DNA from: Collybiopsis luxurians FD-317 M1
Taxonomy: Eukaryota > Basidiomycota > Agaricomycetes > Agaricales > Omphalotaceae
NCBI GenBank assembly: GCA_000827265.1
Contig: KN834763.1
Location: 744,001-808,000 of the forward strand
Direction of reading: 5' to 3'
Length of the DNA stretch: 64,000 bases
This document shows positions 20,099-33,494 of the stretch, piece after piece (within the stretch, counting starts at the first letter, position 1; each line of letters opens with the position of its first letter). The notes below the pieces were generated by a model, which saw only the letters and a list, made by a program, of their open reading frames with translations, ran no database searches and was not told where the DNA came from. Made by a program: the position numbers and the translations under genes.

Positions 20099-20473
20099 CC
20101 TATATGATAGCTATGTATTGTACCTTGCATGTCTTGTTTTGATGGCCATTTCGGTTTCTCCTTTTGAATGTTCAATCTGCTATGCTCGGCGAATTTGTGG
20201 TCTACTTCCGCAAATCAAGTGTATACATACGCAAATTTATCTTACTCTCCCCCGAGTACAAAGTATTTTGTCAATTAGAGCCCAACCCGGTCCAAACTTT
20301 AGGTTACTGGTATACAATCTATCCCAAAAAGAGTAAGAAAAGCTATACAACTACATACATGGGTACTAATAAAAAAATGGTACAAGGGTCATTACCGCGG
20401 TATCAAAGTACCAAACGTCGACAAGAGATCGTTTGTCCCAGAAAAGAATTATAGTGAATCACCGACTGCCAAT
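20099..20473. other. Convergent intergenic region, no gene seen
   Basis: About 375 bases lie between the ends of the NUP37-like gene and the Zn2Cys6 regulator. The stretch is AT-rich, with an A-rich run near 20365-20380, as expected for two 3' UTRs. Open frames here are short and have no recognisable content. Confidence 0.5.
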
Positions 20474-23400
20474 CTAGTAGCTAAATGCTGAAGCGCCCAT
20501 GGAGTACGGACTAGTTTGCTCAATAGGTGTCATTCCGACTCCGTCTCCACTGCTCCACCCTAGATCTGTAAACATTTGTCGCCAGTACTGTTGGTCGGGC
20601 TCCGAAAACTGCGTTGGTGCAGGAGGCATATGACCTTGAGGTTGCCCCCCAGGAACCGGGGATGCTACGACACCATTTGAGCGTGGCGTCTCTGTATATT
20701 CACCAGGGTTGTGCCCATGCGAAGAAATCAAGGCAACAGATCCCGGGTATTGCCCAGAGGGGTACTGTGATAGAGCGAGATGCTCGTGTGATGGGCTATG
20801 GGTTTGTGCATAAGCGGAAGGTGGCATCAATGAGGGTGCAGTGTTTGGTATTTCTGGCTGCGAACCTGATATCAATGAACAGTATTAGATTAATCTATCA
20901 CACAGGTGCAGATGTTCCCACCTTGTGAGCGAGTGTCTGGAGAGTTACTGCCGTCGTCACTTCTTGATTTTTCAGGCTTCCGGAATCTAAAAATGTCGTT
21001 GGTACTGGTCAAAAGGCCCTTGAGAAATCTGGCGTGGTATGCTGAAGATGAAGAGGCTATAGATAGAACCGAGGCTTCATGATAGGCATCTGCTGTGCTT
21101 AAGATCACTGTATACGCCTCTTCGGCTGCTCCTTCATGTAGTTGTTTGAGAGTATTACTATTGCGGAGCAACTGGATAGAAGGTTATTATCCGACCGGTT
21201 TCTAAAATTTTGTACGTAGACACGCACTCTCAATAAGAAAACTGCGGCATATGCAGACATCATCATTACAGTTTCCTGTCCGTAGCGCTGGGAAGGATCA
21301 GTCAATTGAGATTAAATCAAAATCAAGGATCCCATACCAGGACACTCATACTGGCAAAATCCTTGGATACGATCTTCAAGGAGTCGACAGCGCTAGAGTA
21401 GCATGTCGAAAGAGCTTGTACGCTTAAGACAGCGCGATTCGGCTAGATGACAGCGCTGTCAGATCACAGATGATTCGATGCGGGAAAGAAGTTACCGAGT
21501 GTTGAATACCGAAACTGTTGGTGAACAAACGAATATAGAGACGGAAAAGGCTGAGGAACGAGAAATGAAAAGTGTCGCCCCCGGCTAAACGATGGGATTA
21601 ATTACCGAAGCCGAATAGAAAAACACAACTTACCCCGTTGCATTTCTCGGTTCCAGGTCTCGTTCCACTGATTTAATTGATTGTTGCAGTTGCGTAAAAC
21701 TACATCATAGTTGATATCGGCCGAGCGACGAGCAAAGTCGCCTGTATGGTTTCTGTAAACCTCGGTTGTCTCCGCCTGATGCAGAATCAGAGAAGAAATT
21801 GGAAACTGGAAGAAGCTACACGTACAGCAATATGTCGTAGCTGAACGAATGCAGCCACAATCACATCTTCTGGCCGAGCGGTACTAGCCGGTCTCTCATG
21901 CCATCTATCGGCATGCCGAATAAAGTCATCTTCAGGTAGCATCCAGTTGCGCCCTGTCTATTAAAAAACTGACGTGAGTAGATATGAAATCTGGCAGACG
22001 AGATGCTTACTGAGGTTGCCAGCGAGCGATCGTGCACGTATAAGACAAGGTAAGTTCTCTCTCGATTACGCCGCTCTAAAAATTGGAATTCCGTTTCATT
22101 AGGCGGCGGATGAGGGACATAGCAGTTTAAGCCAAGCTCAACCCCCATGCGGCAAGCCTTGATGAGATTGAGCGTCTGAGGAAAATTGAATCACATCGTA
22201 GCACTCACATATCCAATGAAAGTCCAAGTACGCTGGAAGAGGCCAATGAGTCACGACCGCCGAGGAGCAGAACGAATGCAGACCCACATTGTCATCGGGA
22301 TCTTTCCAGTAAGTAAGGCACGCGAAAGCTTGAACAACCTCCACGCTTTTCCAACCTTCTTGGAAGGCTTTGACAGCATATTCGTTCGCGAGTTTCTGAA
22401 CCTGTTTGAATAATTCTGCTTTGAAAAATTTGCACCCAGCCATGAGTAAAACGGTGAACAAAAAAGGACTTTTGTTCCGGACATATGAAACTGAATGTAA
22501 TGACGGATCGAACAGATTGATGAAGGGATTGAGACGAAGGAAGATCAGATCAAATAGAACTTTGGCTTGTTCTTCATCCAGAATGCCGGCTGATACGGGA
22601 TCGCTGAGACCGGTAGGAACGGCAGGAGTTTGAGGAGGGGTAAATGTCTCTGAGCCGCGGACAGAAGATTGGCCAGAAGGGGGAGCCTCTGATACTTCAG
22701 GATTAAGGATTGTTCGAAAGAATGAGTTCCGCTGATGTTCTCGTTGCAGTAAATTAGCAGGGAAAATGGCATCCTTATCCTCAGCACGATCTGAGGGGCT
22801 ATCGTCGTCGTCATTGACATCCATTGTATGAGAGCTAGCACTGGATGCGGTGTGTTCACTGGCGCCAGAGTATTGGGTAAGATTGAGGGGGGGGAGTTGA
22901 TTTGCAGCGAAACGACCGTTGGTAGGACTATAGTGTTGACCACGATCATCGATATACCGACTGTCTATCTCACCGGGAGAAGAGAAATCTTCTCGGAAGG
23001 AAGACGAATCTACCGAGGCAGCCTTGGACTTTGCACTATTAAGGCCCTTTTCTAACCGCCGTAGCATTTTGGAAGCTTCGGACAGTCTGCGGCACATTCA
23101 GGAAGAGCATGAAATAAGAAAGCGAGCAAAGCATACTTAGAGCCAGGCTTGCGGCCACGTCGATGTTTCTCAAAGATGCATCTGATGATTACGACGTAAG
23201 TCAAAAGTTTAAACGGACGAGAATGACGCGATTGCATACTCGACGTTGGCGCGTCTGCAACGCTGGCATTGTTTCTGACCGTCTTCTGCACCAACGCATT
23301 TCATCTGGGGAATTTAGATGAGCAAAGGGTCTGGAAGGGACGAAAAAGGAGGAATATAGAGACCTTTGCTGCACGACATGTAGTGCAAGCTCTAGCGCCC

Positions 23401-23509
23401 CGAACAACTGGGGCCTTTGGACTGGAATCGTAGGGCATTGAGCAGGAAAGTTGATGAAGGAAAGAAAAGAAAAAAAAGTGACAGACATAGGTTGAGGATG
23501 TACGTCCAT
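20474..23509 (-). CDS. Zn2Cys6 fungal transcription factor
   Basis: The short first exon MDVHPQP joins across an intron to IPKAPVVRGARACTTCRAAK. Joining the next exons gives a complete binuclear zinc cluster with spacing C-x2-C-x6-C-x9-C-x2-C-x6-C, followed by KHRRGRKPGSK and a short coiled coil (LSEASKMLRRLEKGL). An acidic and Ser-rich linker precedes the fungal-specific regulatory domain: NPFINLFDPSLHSVSYVRNK, SPFLFTVLLMAGCKFF, RTWTFIGY and ERRNRERTYLVLYVHDRSLAT. The C-terminus is Pro/Gln/Ser-rich and probably an activation region. The targets cannot be read from sequence. It diverges from CDC5 across about 300 bases. Confidence 0.9.
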
Positions 23510-23811
23510 CTTTTAGTCACCGACGACAGCTAACGGTGATATTTGTGAAGACCGGGTTGAACGGTCTTGGCAACGAGGTGGATGTTGAGTAGGTATTTTA
23601 TGTATGAGGGATGAACGGTGTTGATGGAGAAGCTGGAGGACGAGGACGGTAAGTAGAGCAGGATGCAGGATGTAGAGGGAGGTAGGAGAGGATGGACAAG
23701 TTTAAATAGTAGAACACGGCGTTTAAAGGTACCTCGGGAGTCGGACTCGATCAAAGATTCATGCCGCCGGCCGTGTCCCCGTGACTATTTCCCTTTTTCT
23801 CTTCAACTCCC
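23510..23811. promoter_or_regulatory. Divergent promoter between the Zn2Cys6 factor and CDC5
   Basis: This 302-base gap has CGG/CCG triplets clustered at about 23730-23775 (cgggagtcgg; ccgccggccg). Such triplets are half-sites for Zn2Cys6 proteins and would allow self-regulation of the adjacent factor. That is inference from motif content only. Confidence 0.3.
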
Positions 23812-26663
<2,852 letters not shown>

Positions 26664-26848
26664 TTATTTTTATACGGTTTGCAGGGAATAAAATATGTAT
26701 CTTATAGCGTCGCAAGGTGAAATGCATGAGGTTGGGTGTGTTGTCTTTGTTTTTACAAGCCGTTTGACACGAGGCCTGCTGTGTACCTCATCATCATGGT
26801 ATATAAGTAACTGGGAATGATTTTTTTCGGTCCTTGGAGCCCGCGAGA

Positions 26849-27653
26849 ATGCCTGCAATCACTGCCGTCCTAATACAAGTGACGACAACGACGATTTTTC
26901 CTTCATCGTCAGCTACATCTACGGCATCTAATTCGAATGGCTCAACAGTTCCTGTAGCAGCTATTGCGGGTGGAACAAGTGCTGGGGCGCTGCTGGCGGT
27001 GGCGCTGGTAATTGGGTGGACAGTATGGGGTCGATCGATAAAGCGGGCAAAAGCCAAGCAAGAAAGGGAAGCTGTAAGTATATTGTATATACGAGCGGTG
27101 GGAGCGCGAAAGAAACTCAAGACTATTCATTCAGACCAAACTGCGAATAACGAAACAAAATACGATAAAAAATGCAGTGACTTTTTCAAAGCCACGCAAT
27201 CACTCCTACAAACCTCTCTTCTGGCCACCTTCCGACACAAAGGTCAAGTTTGCTGGCCCAGATGGGTCAATTCATTCACCACGCAAGACGACACCTTCAC
27301 GACCAAAGCCACTTGCTCCCAAAAGTCCTCCTGTTTCTCACATGCCCAAGACAACGACATTTACGCCTGCTCCCAATGAACAGACAGTACAGCATCCACC
27401 GCCTGCTCAGGTAACAGCAGCAGACGATTATGAAGAATCTGCTGAACAAAATTCTCAAATCTATGCACTTGTCGCAGCACTGAGATCTGGAGGACATCGA
27501 CTTTCGAGAGCGTCCAGTTGGTCGTCATGGTTTTCAAAGAGTACAGGGAATCGGGGGGACAATGAAGCTCGAATTTCACAAGCAACGTCCGGGTCTTCCT
27601 ACTCTCAACCCAGTATTAATCGGTCTACGACTTCGGTTGGGATTGCTTATTGA
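26849..27653 (+). CDS. Single-pass membrane protein with Ser/Thr-rich ectodomain
   Basis: Exon 1 (26849-27073) and exon 2 (27135-27653) join in phase across a 61-base intron, giving about 247 residues. A short Ser/Thr-rich N-terminus (FPSSSATSTASNSNGSTVP) precedes one transmembrane helix (VAAIAGGTSAGALLAVALVI), followed by WTVWGRSIKRAKAK as a basic stop-transfer. The cytosolic tail is rich in Pro, Ser and Lys, with SPRKTTPSRPKPLAPKSPP, and ends RSTTSVGIAY. The layout recalls Mid2/Wsc-like wall sensors, but no cysteine-rich domain is present. The family is not recognised and any sensor role is speculation. Confidence 0.7.
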
Positions 27654-27711
27654 CGCAGACGATATCTTTATTTCTACTGTAGTGTTTTAAAGTATTCCTT
27701 GTAGAAAGTTT

Positions 27712-28359
27712 TTAGTGGTCCATCATAAGGAGGGTCAAATCTGTATGCACCTTTTCTAACTGCGAAACGGAATTTTTGAAGTTGGCGACCTCCTTCCAGC
27801 ACTCCAAAGAGCTGTTCATATGAGACCTATAGAAGATATAAGGACTGAGCAAGGGTGTTGCACGAGGGAGACACACTTGTAACATGAGATGAGAGCATCC
27901 TGGCTGGCCTTCAATTCTGGATAATTTGCAAGGCTTTTTCGCGTCTGGAATCGATCTATTTTCGCCTGTATTTCCTCTAAATCTCCGAGCAACACTGCGC
28001 TGCTTTTGATTGAACCAGCCCCAGCCTCCGCCTCACCCGAAGCCTCGCCAGCCATTGCCTTTTCTTTATCTAAATTCTCCTTTTCCAATGCAAGCCGAAT
28101 CTCCTCTTGCACCTGTTCTTCGGCTTTTCTCAGCTGTTTGACTTCATTCTGAATGCGTGCCCGTATGTGCTCGTCTAGGGTCGATTGCCTTTCGGGAGTG
28201 GGGGTAGGAGATGCCTGGCGCTCAGAGAGCTGTTCTACAACATCTGGAGCAAACTGGGATATGCTGAATGGATTAAGCTGACAATGAATGAGAGAAACAG
28301 ACCTGAACTGGCGTTTCTGAGCGAAAGACGACCTGGCCGTTTGACTGGGAAGCACCCAT
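27712..28359 (-). CDS. MIC19: MICOS subunit MIC19 (CHCH domain)
   Basis: This is a peripheral inner-membrane protein of mitochondrial cristae junctions. The start MGASQSNGQVVFRSETPVQ has Gly2 in a good N-myristoylation context, as in known MIC19. A central Glu/Gln/Lys-rich coiled coil follows (IRARIQNEVKQLRKAEEQVQ). The C-terminal CHCH-like segment appears only after removing an intron at about 27830-27878: SCYKSHMNSSLECWKEVANF, with cysteines C-x11-C in the fungal DUF1690 pattern. The stop TAA lies at 27712-27714. The start codon faces the YEATS gene across only 74 bases. Confidence 0.9.
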
Positions 28360-28433
28360 GGTATATAAAACAAGTAGACGATGGAAATGCCGCCGGCGCT
28401 TGTCTTTCTGTCCTCGACCGCGACGTCCTCTGC

Positions 28434-31400
28434 ATGCTCCCTAACAAGCGAATCAAGCTTGATACCGCGGATAGCCAGAAAAATGACATTATCATCTCAG
28501 AAATCGATATAGAACTCGGCCTTAGGAAGCGTCTCGCTCAGACTCTGGAATCCAGGATCGCTTGGGCTTCCTTACTATTGCAATCTTTACAGAGTGGTCG
28601 GTCGTCCGCACTTTATTGCCATTGCTTTGCAATCCTCACATTATCCCCACAGAGGCAGAATACAGTAACCAAGTCCCGTTCAAGGATGTAGCTCTTTCTA
28701 CTCTTTCTGCTTTGGAATCTCCTTCCGACATTTTGTTTGCACGAGATATCCCTCTTCCTCCGCAAAGTGTCGCGTCAAAAGGTCGCTTGCCTCCCAAGGA
28801 AAAACCGATCACCCGCTCCCAAAAGTCCAAATTTTTGTACTTACGGTCTCAGGATTCTTCCCAGATATTCTTTCTTCGATGTTGCATTTGCAATCAGTCA
28901 ACCTTCAGCTCTCTCCAAGGGCTTTATAATCACGCTCGTCTGTTGCACGATAAAGAGTGGGGTTCGCATGAGGAATGTGTCAAATCTTGCGCCGTTCTTC
29001 AGCAGGATCCTGATGCTGAGCTTGATCTTGAGGCCGGAGTGGACGTTGGTCGAGGGATGATGCTTCCCGGTGTGAAGAGTTTATTCCAGATGGCAGTAGA
29101 AGGGACACGAGATGAACATCCGACTCCTGAAGCTAATGAAGGGGGAGAGGTGGTGGAACGGAGTGTTCTTCTCACTAAGACATTGGGTTTGCATAGTGAT
29201 TCGCCTGCCCTCGCTCAATTTTTGGGCAAAGAAGCCAAACGCAAGGGTATCAAGGTCTGGGATGATAGCACGCCTATTGACATTGATAGTCTTGATAATG
29301 CCCCATCGGTTGCGAAGCTTCGTTGGAAAAAGCATCGCATGTATCGCAGCAACCCAAAATTTGATGAGCAGGTTGTTACAAATGAACAAGGTTCACGAGT
29401 AGCTGCCGCTGGTCCCTCCTCTGCTGGGCCATCATCTATCATAGCTTCCAGTAGATTCCACATTTCATGCAGAGTTACCGTCGCGGATAGTAGTCTTTTT
29501 ATCCCGGAAGGTTGCAACTCGAAAAATTCTGTCACTATCTTGCACTTATGATCTTTTATTCAGGTCAGCGACTTCAAGAGCGAAGAGATCATACACATCA
29601 ATGGATGATTTCTGCAGAATCCGCTTCCTATGTGCATCTTATAACTCTGTTCTATTCCTCTTTATTAACACGATGCGTAGAGCCTTGACCTCACAACCGT
29701 CCTCAGCTCGATGACTGTGACCGCACTTCCTTCGTCTGATTTCGATTCATACATGTCATTTTCCCCGTTGGTCGCAACTGAGCCTCCTTTTCTTGTTGTG
29801 GGAACTACGTCTGAGCCGTTCCAGGCTCAGGTAGAACTCATGTTCAACCCGAGTACAAGTGGACCAGGTCAGAATGGGCAGAAGGTTGCCTTGGAGCATT
29901 GGGTCGGCGTAAGTAGTCCTCTTTGGAAGACAGTTATATACTCTGATGTCAAATAGCTGGATATGATTGGCACAAATAAAATTCCTACCAAGGGAGACGA
30001 ACAAGTTGTCGACATTGAACTTGACAAAGATACAGTCGTGAAACCGGCAAAAACTGGCTATACCCCCGTCCACGCAAAATCACATTGGGAAAATGCAGCC
30101 AATGTAGCTTCAGGGAGGGGAATCAAGACCGAAATAGAAGATTCGTCTACTTCACTTGCTGCTGAGTTTACAATTCCATGTAGGGTTCCGTTTCTTGTTA
30201 TATATATCAGAGTTAATTTTCGGTTGGATAGCTTCATACAACGAATTGCTGGAATCTTTCTTAAAGGACTATCCGATGACTCTGAAGGGTGCGCCTTAAT
30301 GCAAGCCCTATAGACGATGACTGAACTTGGGCGCAGACGCTCCGTCTAATTTCTCCAAACCGGCCATGGATTTCCCCTACAAAGTAGTTCCAGGAACAGC
30401 ACAGTTGAATGCACTTGTCGTAGGAAGACGAAAAGCAATTGAGGTCAGCACCTTCAATTTGAACGATGTAATGGCGAAATGCTGAATTTACACACAGTGG
30501 GCTCGGGCCAGAGCTATTCAGGCGGCCTACGCCAAGCGTATACAAGTTTTGCGAGAGCGAGAACCCTGTTCTTATCTCATACCATTGTCAACGGGGGATG
30601 TGTACGCCTGGCTGGAAGACAACGGACACTTTGTTCGAGATATGGAAAGAAAAGCGACGCAGCCAGCCGATGAAGTCGACCAGCGCGAAGAAGAAGCCCC
30701 TGTGTTCGGGGATTACTCTGAAGGGAGATGGTGCCGTGTTTGTGGCCTTGGGCTTTGGGCACATGGACCTCAAGGGTTGGAATACGTAAAAGCTGAGGCT
30801 GAGCTAGTCGCCGCCGCCCAAGCGAAGGAACAAGAAAAACCTACGCTTCCCAGAATCAGGATTAAGCTTTTAGATGGCAAGGTGGTTGGTGGAGGTGGTC
30901 CGAGCGTACCAAAACCTCCGCCTCGACCCCCGCCGTTCCAGTGCCAGATCGTTGTAAAGATGCTACAACTGTTGAAGATGCCCGTCGTTGATGTGAATAG
31001 GATATTTGCGCCTCGGGCCCAGAAAGATCCGGAGCAACCAACCTCCTCTGCAACACTTTCACTTCTTAATCCCCGACAATTACCTCCGTGGTCTTCTAGG
31101 ACACCCCGCCTTGTGAAAGACAACCATACACTTCTCGCTGCGGCAGATCCACAATTGACACTTGGTGTTCGTTCTCTTGTGAACACTCTCCGCCTACCTT
31201 GTTTTACTTCCTTACCATCGTCATCGTCGCCATTTCCTCTGCATTCCGATGGTAGAAATGCCCTTGAAGTTGAGGCAAACCTTTCTCCGCATGCATTACT
31301 TGCTCTCGCCACAAAGCAGTTTATTCGGGTTCTTATTAAAGAAGCTTCTGAAGTAGAGAAACGCGACAAGGAGCTCGGTGTGGGGTATCTGTTTGAAACG

Positions 31401-31721
31401 CACAATCGGGATGTTTCCTTGCTTGCATCCGCACCTTCGACAACAAGGAGATATAACAAGGCTGGGACAGGCGCCGGAAAGAAGGGTAAGGAGAAGGAAA
31501 AGGTGAAGATACAATCCGTCAAAGTCCTGACTCCGATGCATATAATTACTGGGGTGGTTTCGAATTATGTCCGCGCTACGGCGATGGCCTCTGTGCCTTC
31601 AGAAGCGGGGCGGTCTGGTATTATGAGAAATGCTGGAGGAGAGGAAGCGAATGTCGGTCTTGCTGTTTTCGGATGTTTATCTAGGATAGGTACTGGACTT
31701 GAAGAAAAGAAAGAGACCTGA
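28434..31721 (+). CDS. YEATS2-like chromatin protein with degenerate YEATS domain
   Basis: A large spliced gene starts MLPNKRIKLDTADSQKND, followed by ELGLRKRLAQTLESRIAWAS. A zinc-finger-like segment CCICNQSTFSSLQGLYNHAR and LHDKEW lies at about 28875-28965. A YEATS-like fold begins at FHISCRVTVADSSLFIPEG, then, after splicing, RDHTHQWMISAESASYSLDL and EPPFLVVGTTSEPFQAQVEL. Next come an ARARAIQAAYAKR helix, a WLEDNGHF segment, a CRVCGLGLW knuckle, and a C-terminal part (LSPHALLALATKQFIRVLI ... KVLTPMHIITGVVSNY) that looks like a histone-fold pair. That order resembles animal YEATS2 of the ATAC complex. The canonical G-W-G-E-F reader motif is replaced by TTSEPF, so acyl-lysine reading is doubtful. 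Family placement is inference. Confidence 0.7.
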
Positions 31722-31835
31722 GTATTTAACGCGTTGACCAATGAGATTAGTAGAATTAAATGCTTAGTCAGCATAATTGCTCGGAAAGTCACGGATAGCC
31801 AGTCACTTTGCCTTATTCTTCATCCACATTCTCGA

Positions 31836-33343
31836 TGCTCGGTCGCGTCCTGCGGAGCGCTGCACGCAGCCAGGTGAATATTCCAGTATTATGTATTCAG
31901 TTCAAGCCTCTGACCGTCTTTAAAGCGTGGTCTACGGTCGTTTGCTACCACAACAAACTTGGGACCTTTCACCGAAGTTTCCACCCTTTCAAATGGTCTG
32001 ACAGTCGCAACAGAGACCCAGCCCAATGCCCAAACTGCTACTGTCGGTGTCTGGATAGATGCCGGATCTCGAGCAGAAACCGACAAGAACAATGGCACTG
32101 CTCATTTTCTCGAGCATATGGCTTTCAAAGGTACCAACCGTCGGTCCCAGCATGCCCTCGAACTCGAGGTAGAAAACCTTGGTGCTCATTTGAACGCCTA
32201 CACTTCTCGCGAGCAGACCGTTTACTATGCCAAAAGTTTCAGCAAAGACGTTCCGGTTGCTGTCGATATCATTAGTGACATTTTGCAAAATTCGAAATTA
32301 GAAGCCGGAGCCATTGAACGGGAGCGCGACGTCATTTTACGAGAGCAGCAGGAAGTTGATAAACAGCTTGAGGAGGTTGTTTTCGACCATCTTCACGCAG
32401 TTGCGTTCCAGGCTCAGCCGTTGGGTCGAACCATTCTCGGACCAAAGAAAAATATTCTCTCCATACAACGAGATGACCTTGCTTCATATATCAAGACCAA
32501 CTACACTGCTGACCGTATGGTACTCGTTGGTACTGGAGGCGTCGACCACCAATCACTGGTCAAGCTTGCTGAAAAGCACTTTTCTACCCTCCCTGTTTCA
32601 CCCAACCCTCTTCCCCTCGGCCGTCTATCATCAGATCGTAAACCCACCTTTGTCGGCTCGGAAGTTCGTGTCCGTGACGATGAGACTCCCACTGCTCACG
32701 TTGCCATCGCCGTCGAGGGCGTCGGATGGTCTTCTCCCGACTATTTCCCAATGATGGTCATGCAGTCCATCTTCGGAAACTGGGATCGCTCGCTGGGAGC
32801 CTCGCCTCTTCTTTCCTCCCGTCTCTCACACATCATTTCATCCAACAACCTTGCCAACTCCTTCATGTCCTTCTCGACGTCCTACTCTGATACTGGTCTG
32901 TGGGGAATTTATCTCGTCTCTGAGAATCTGATGAACTTGGACGACACTTTACACTTTACCCTCAAAGAGTGGACGAGAATGAGCATCGCTCCTACTGAGA
33001 ACGAGGTCGAACGCGCCAAGAGCCAGCTCAAGGCTGGTCTTTTGCTGAGCCTTGACGGAACAACTGCTGTCGCTGAAGACATTGGTCGACAGATTGTAAC
33101 CAGCGGGAAGCGATTGACCCCTACTCAAATTGAGTATGCAGTCGATGCAGTCTCCGTCGACGACATTAAACGTGTTGCGCAAAAATACCTCTGGGACAAG
33201 GACGTAAGTGATTTTGGTGTCGAATTGCGGTAACTTGAACTGATAAATATCTTGTGCAGTTTGCTCTTGCCGCGGTTGGGAACATTGATGGATTGCTAGA
33301 TTATGGTCGCATTCGTAATGACATGTCCTCGATGTTGTACTAG
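31836..33343 (+). CDS. MAS1: Mitochondrial processing peptidase, beta subunit
   Basis: This catalytic subunit removes presequences from imported proteins in the mitochondrial matrix. Exon 1 (MLGRVLRSAARSQ) joins across an intron to RGLRSFATTTNLGPFTEVST, giving a basic, acid-free presequence of its own. The zinc site is intact: HFLEHMAFKGT (HxxEH), with the distal glutamate region in ELEVENLGAHLNAYTSREQT. Typical segments follow: REQQEVDKQLEEVVFDHLH, FGNWDRSLGASPLLSSRL and LKAGLLLSLDGTTAVAEDIG. A last intron at about 33204-33259 leads to FALAAVGNIDGLLDYGRIRN and a TAG at 33341-33343. Length of about 475 residues fits. Confidence 0.97.
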
Positions 33344-33494
33344 AATTGGTCTCTCAACGGTAGTCGTAATGGTGTTGGCAACTAGAATACAGAGAAATTA
33401 GTTATGACGACTTTGTGTGATTGAGAAAAGTATACATTCAGTGTATACGTGGGAAATTGAGGCCGTCCAGTTTCTTGATTTGTTCCACCACATA

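Noticed and set aside
30770..31522. 250-codon minus-strand ORF antisense to the YEATS2-like gene
   Set aside because: It mirrors a real coding exon with Ser/Gly-biased composition and shows no family pattern; it is a shadow of codon use on the plus strand.
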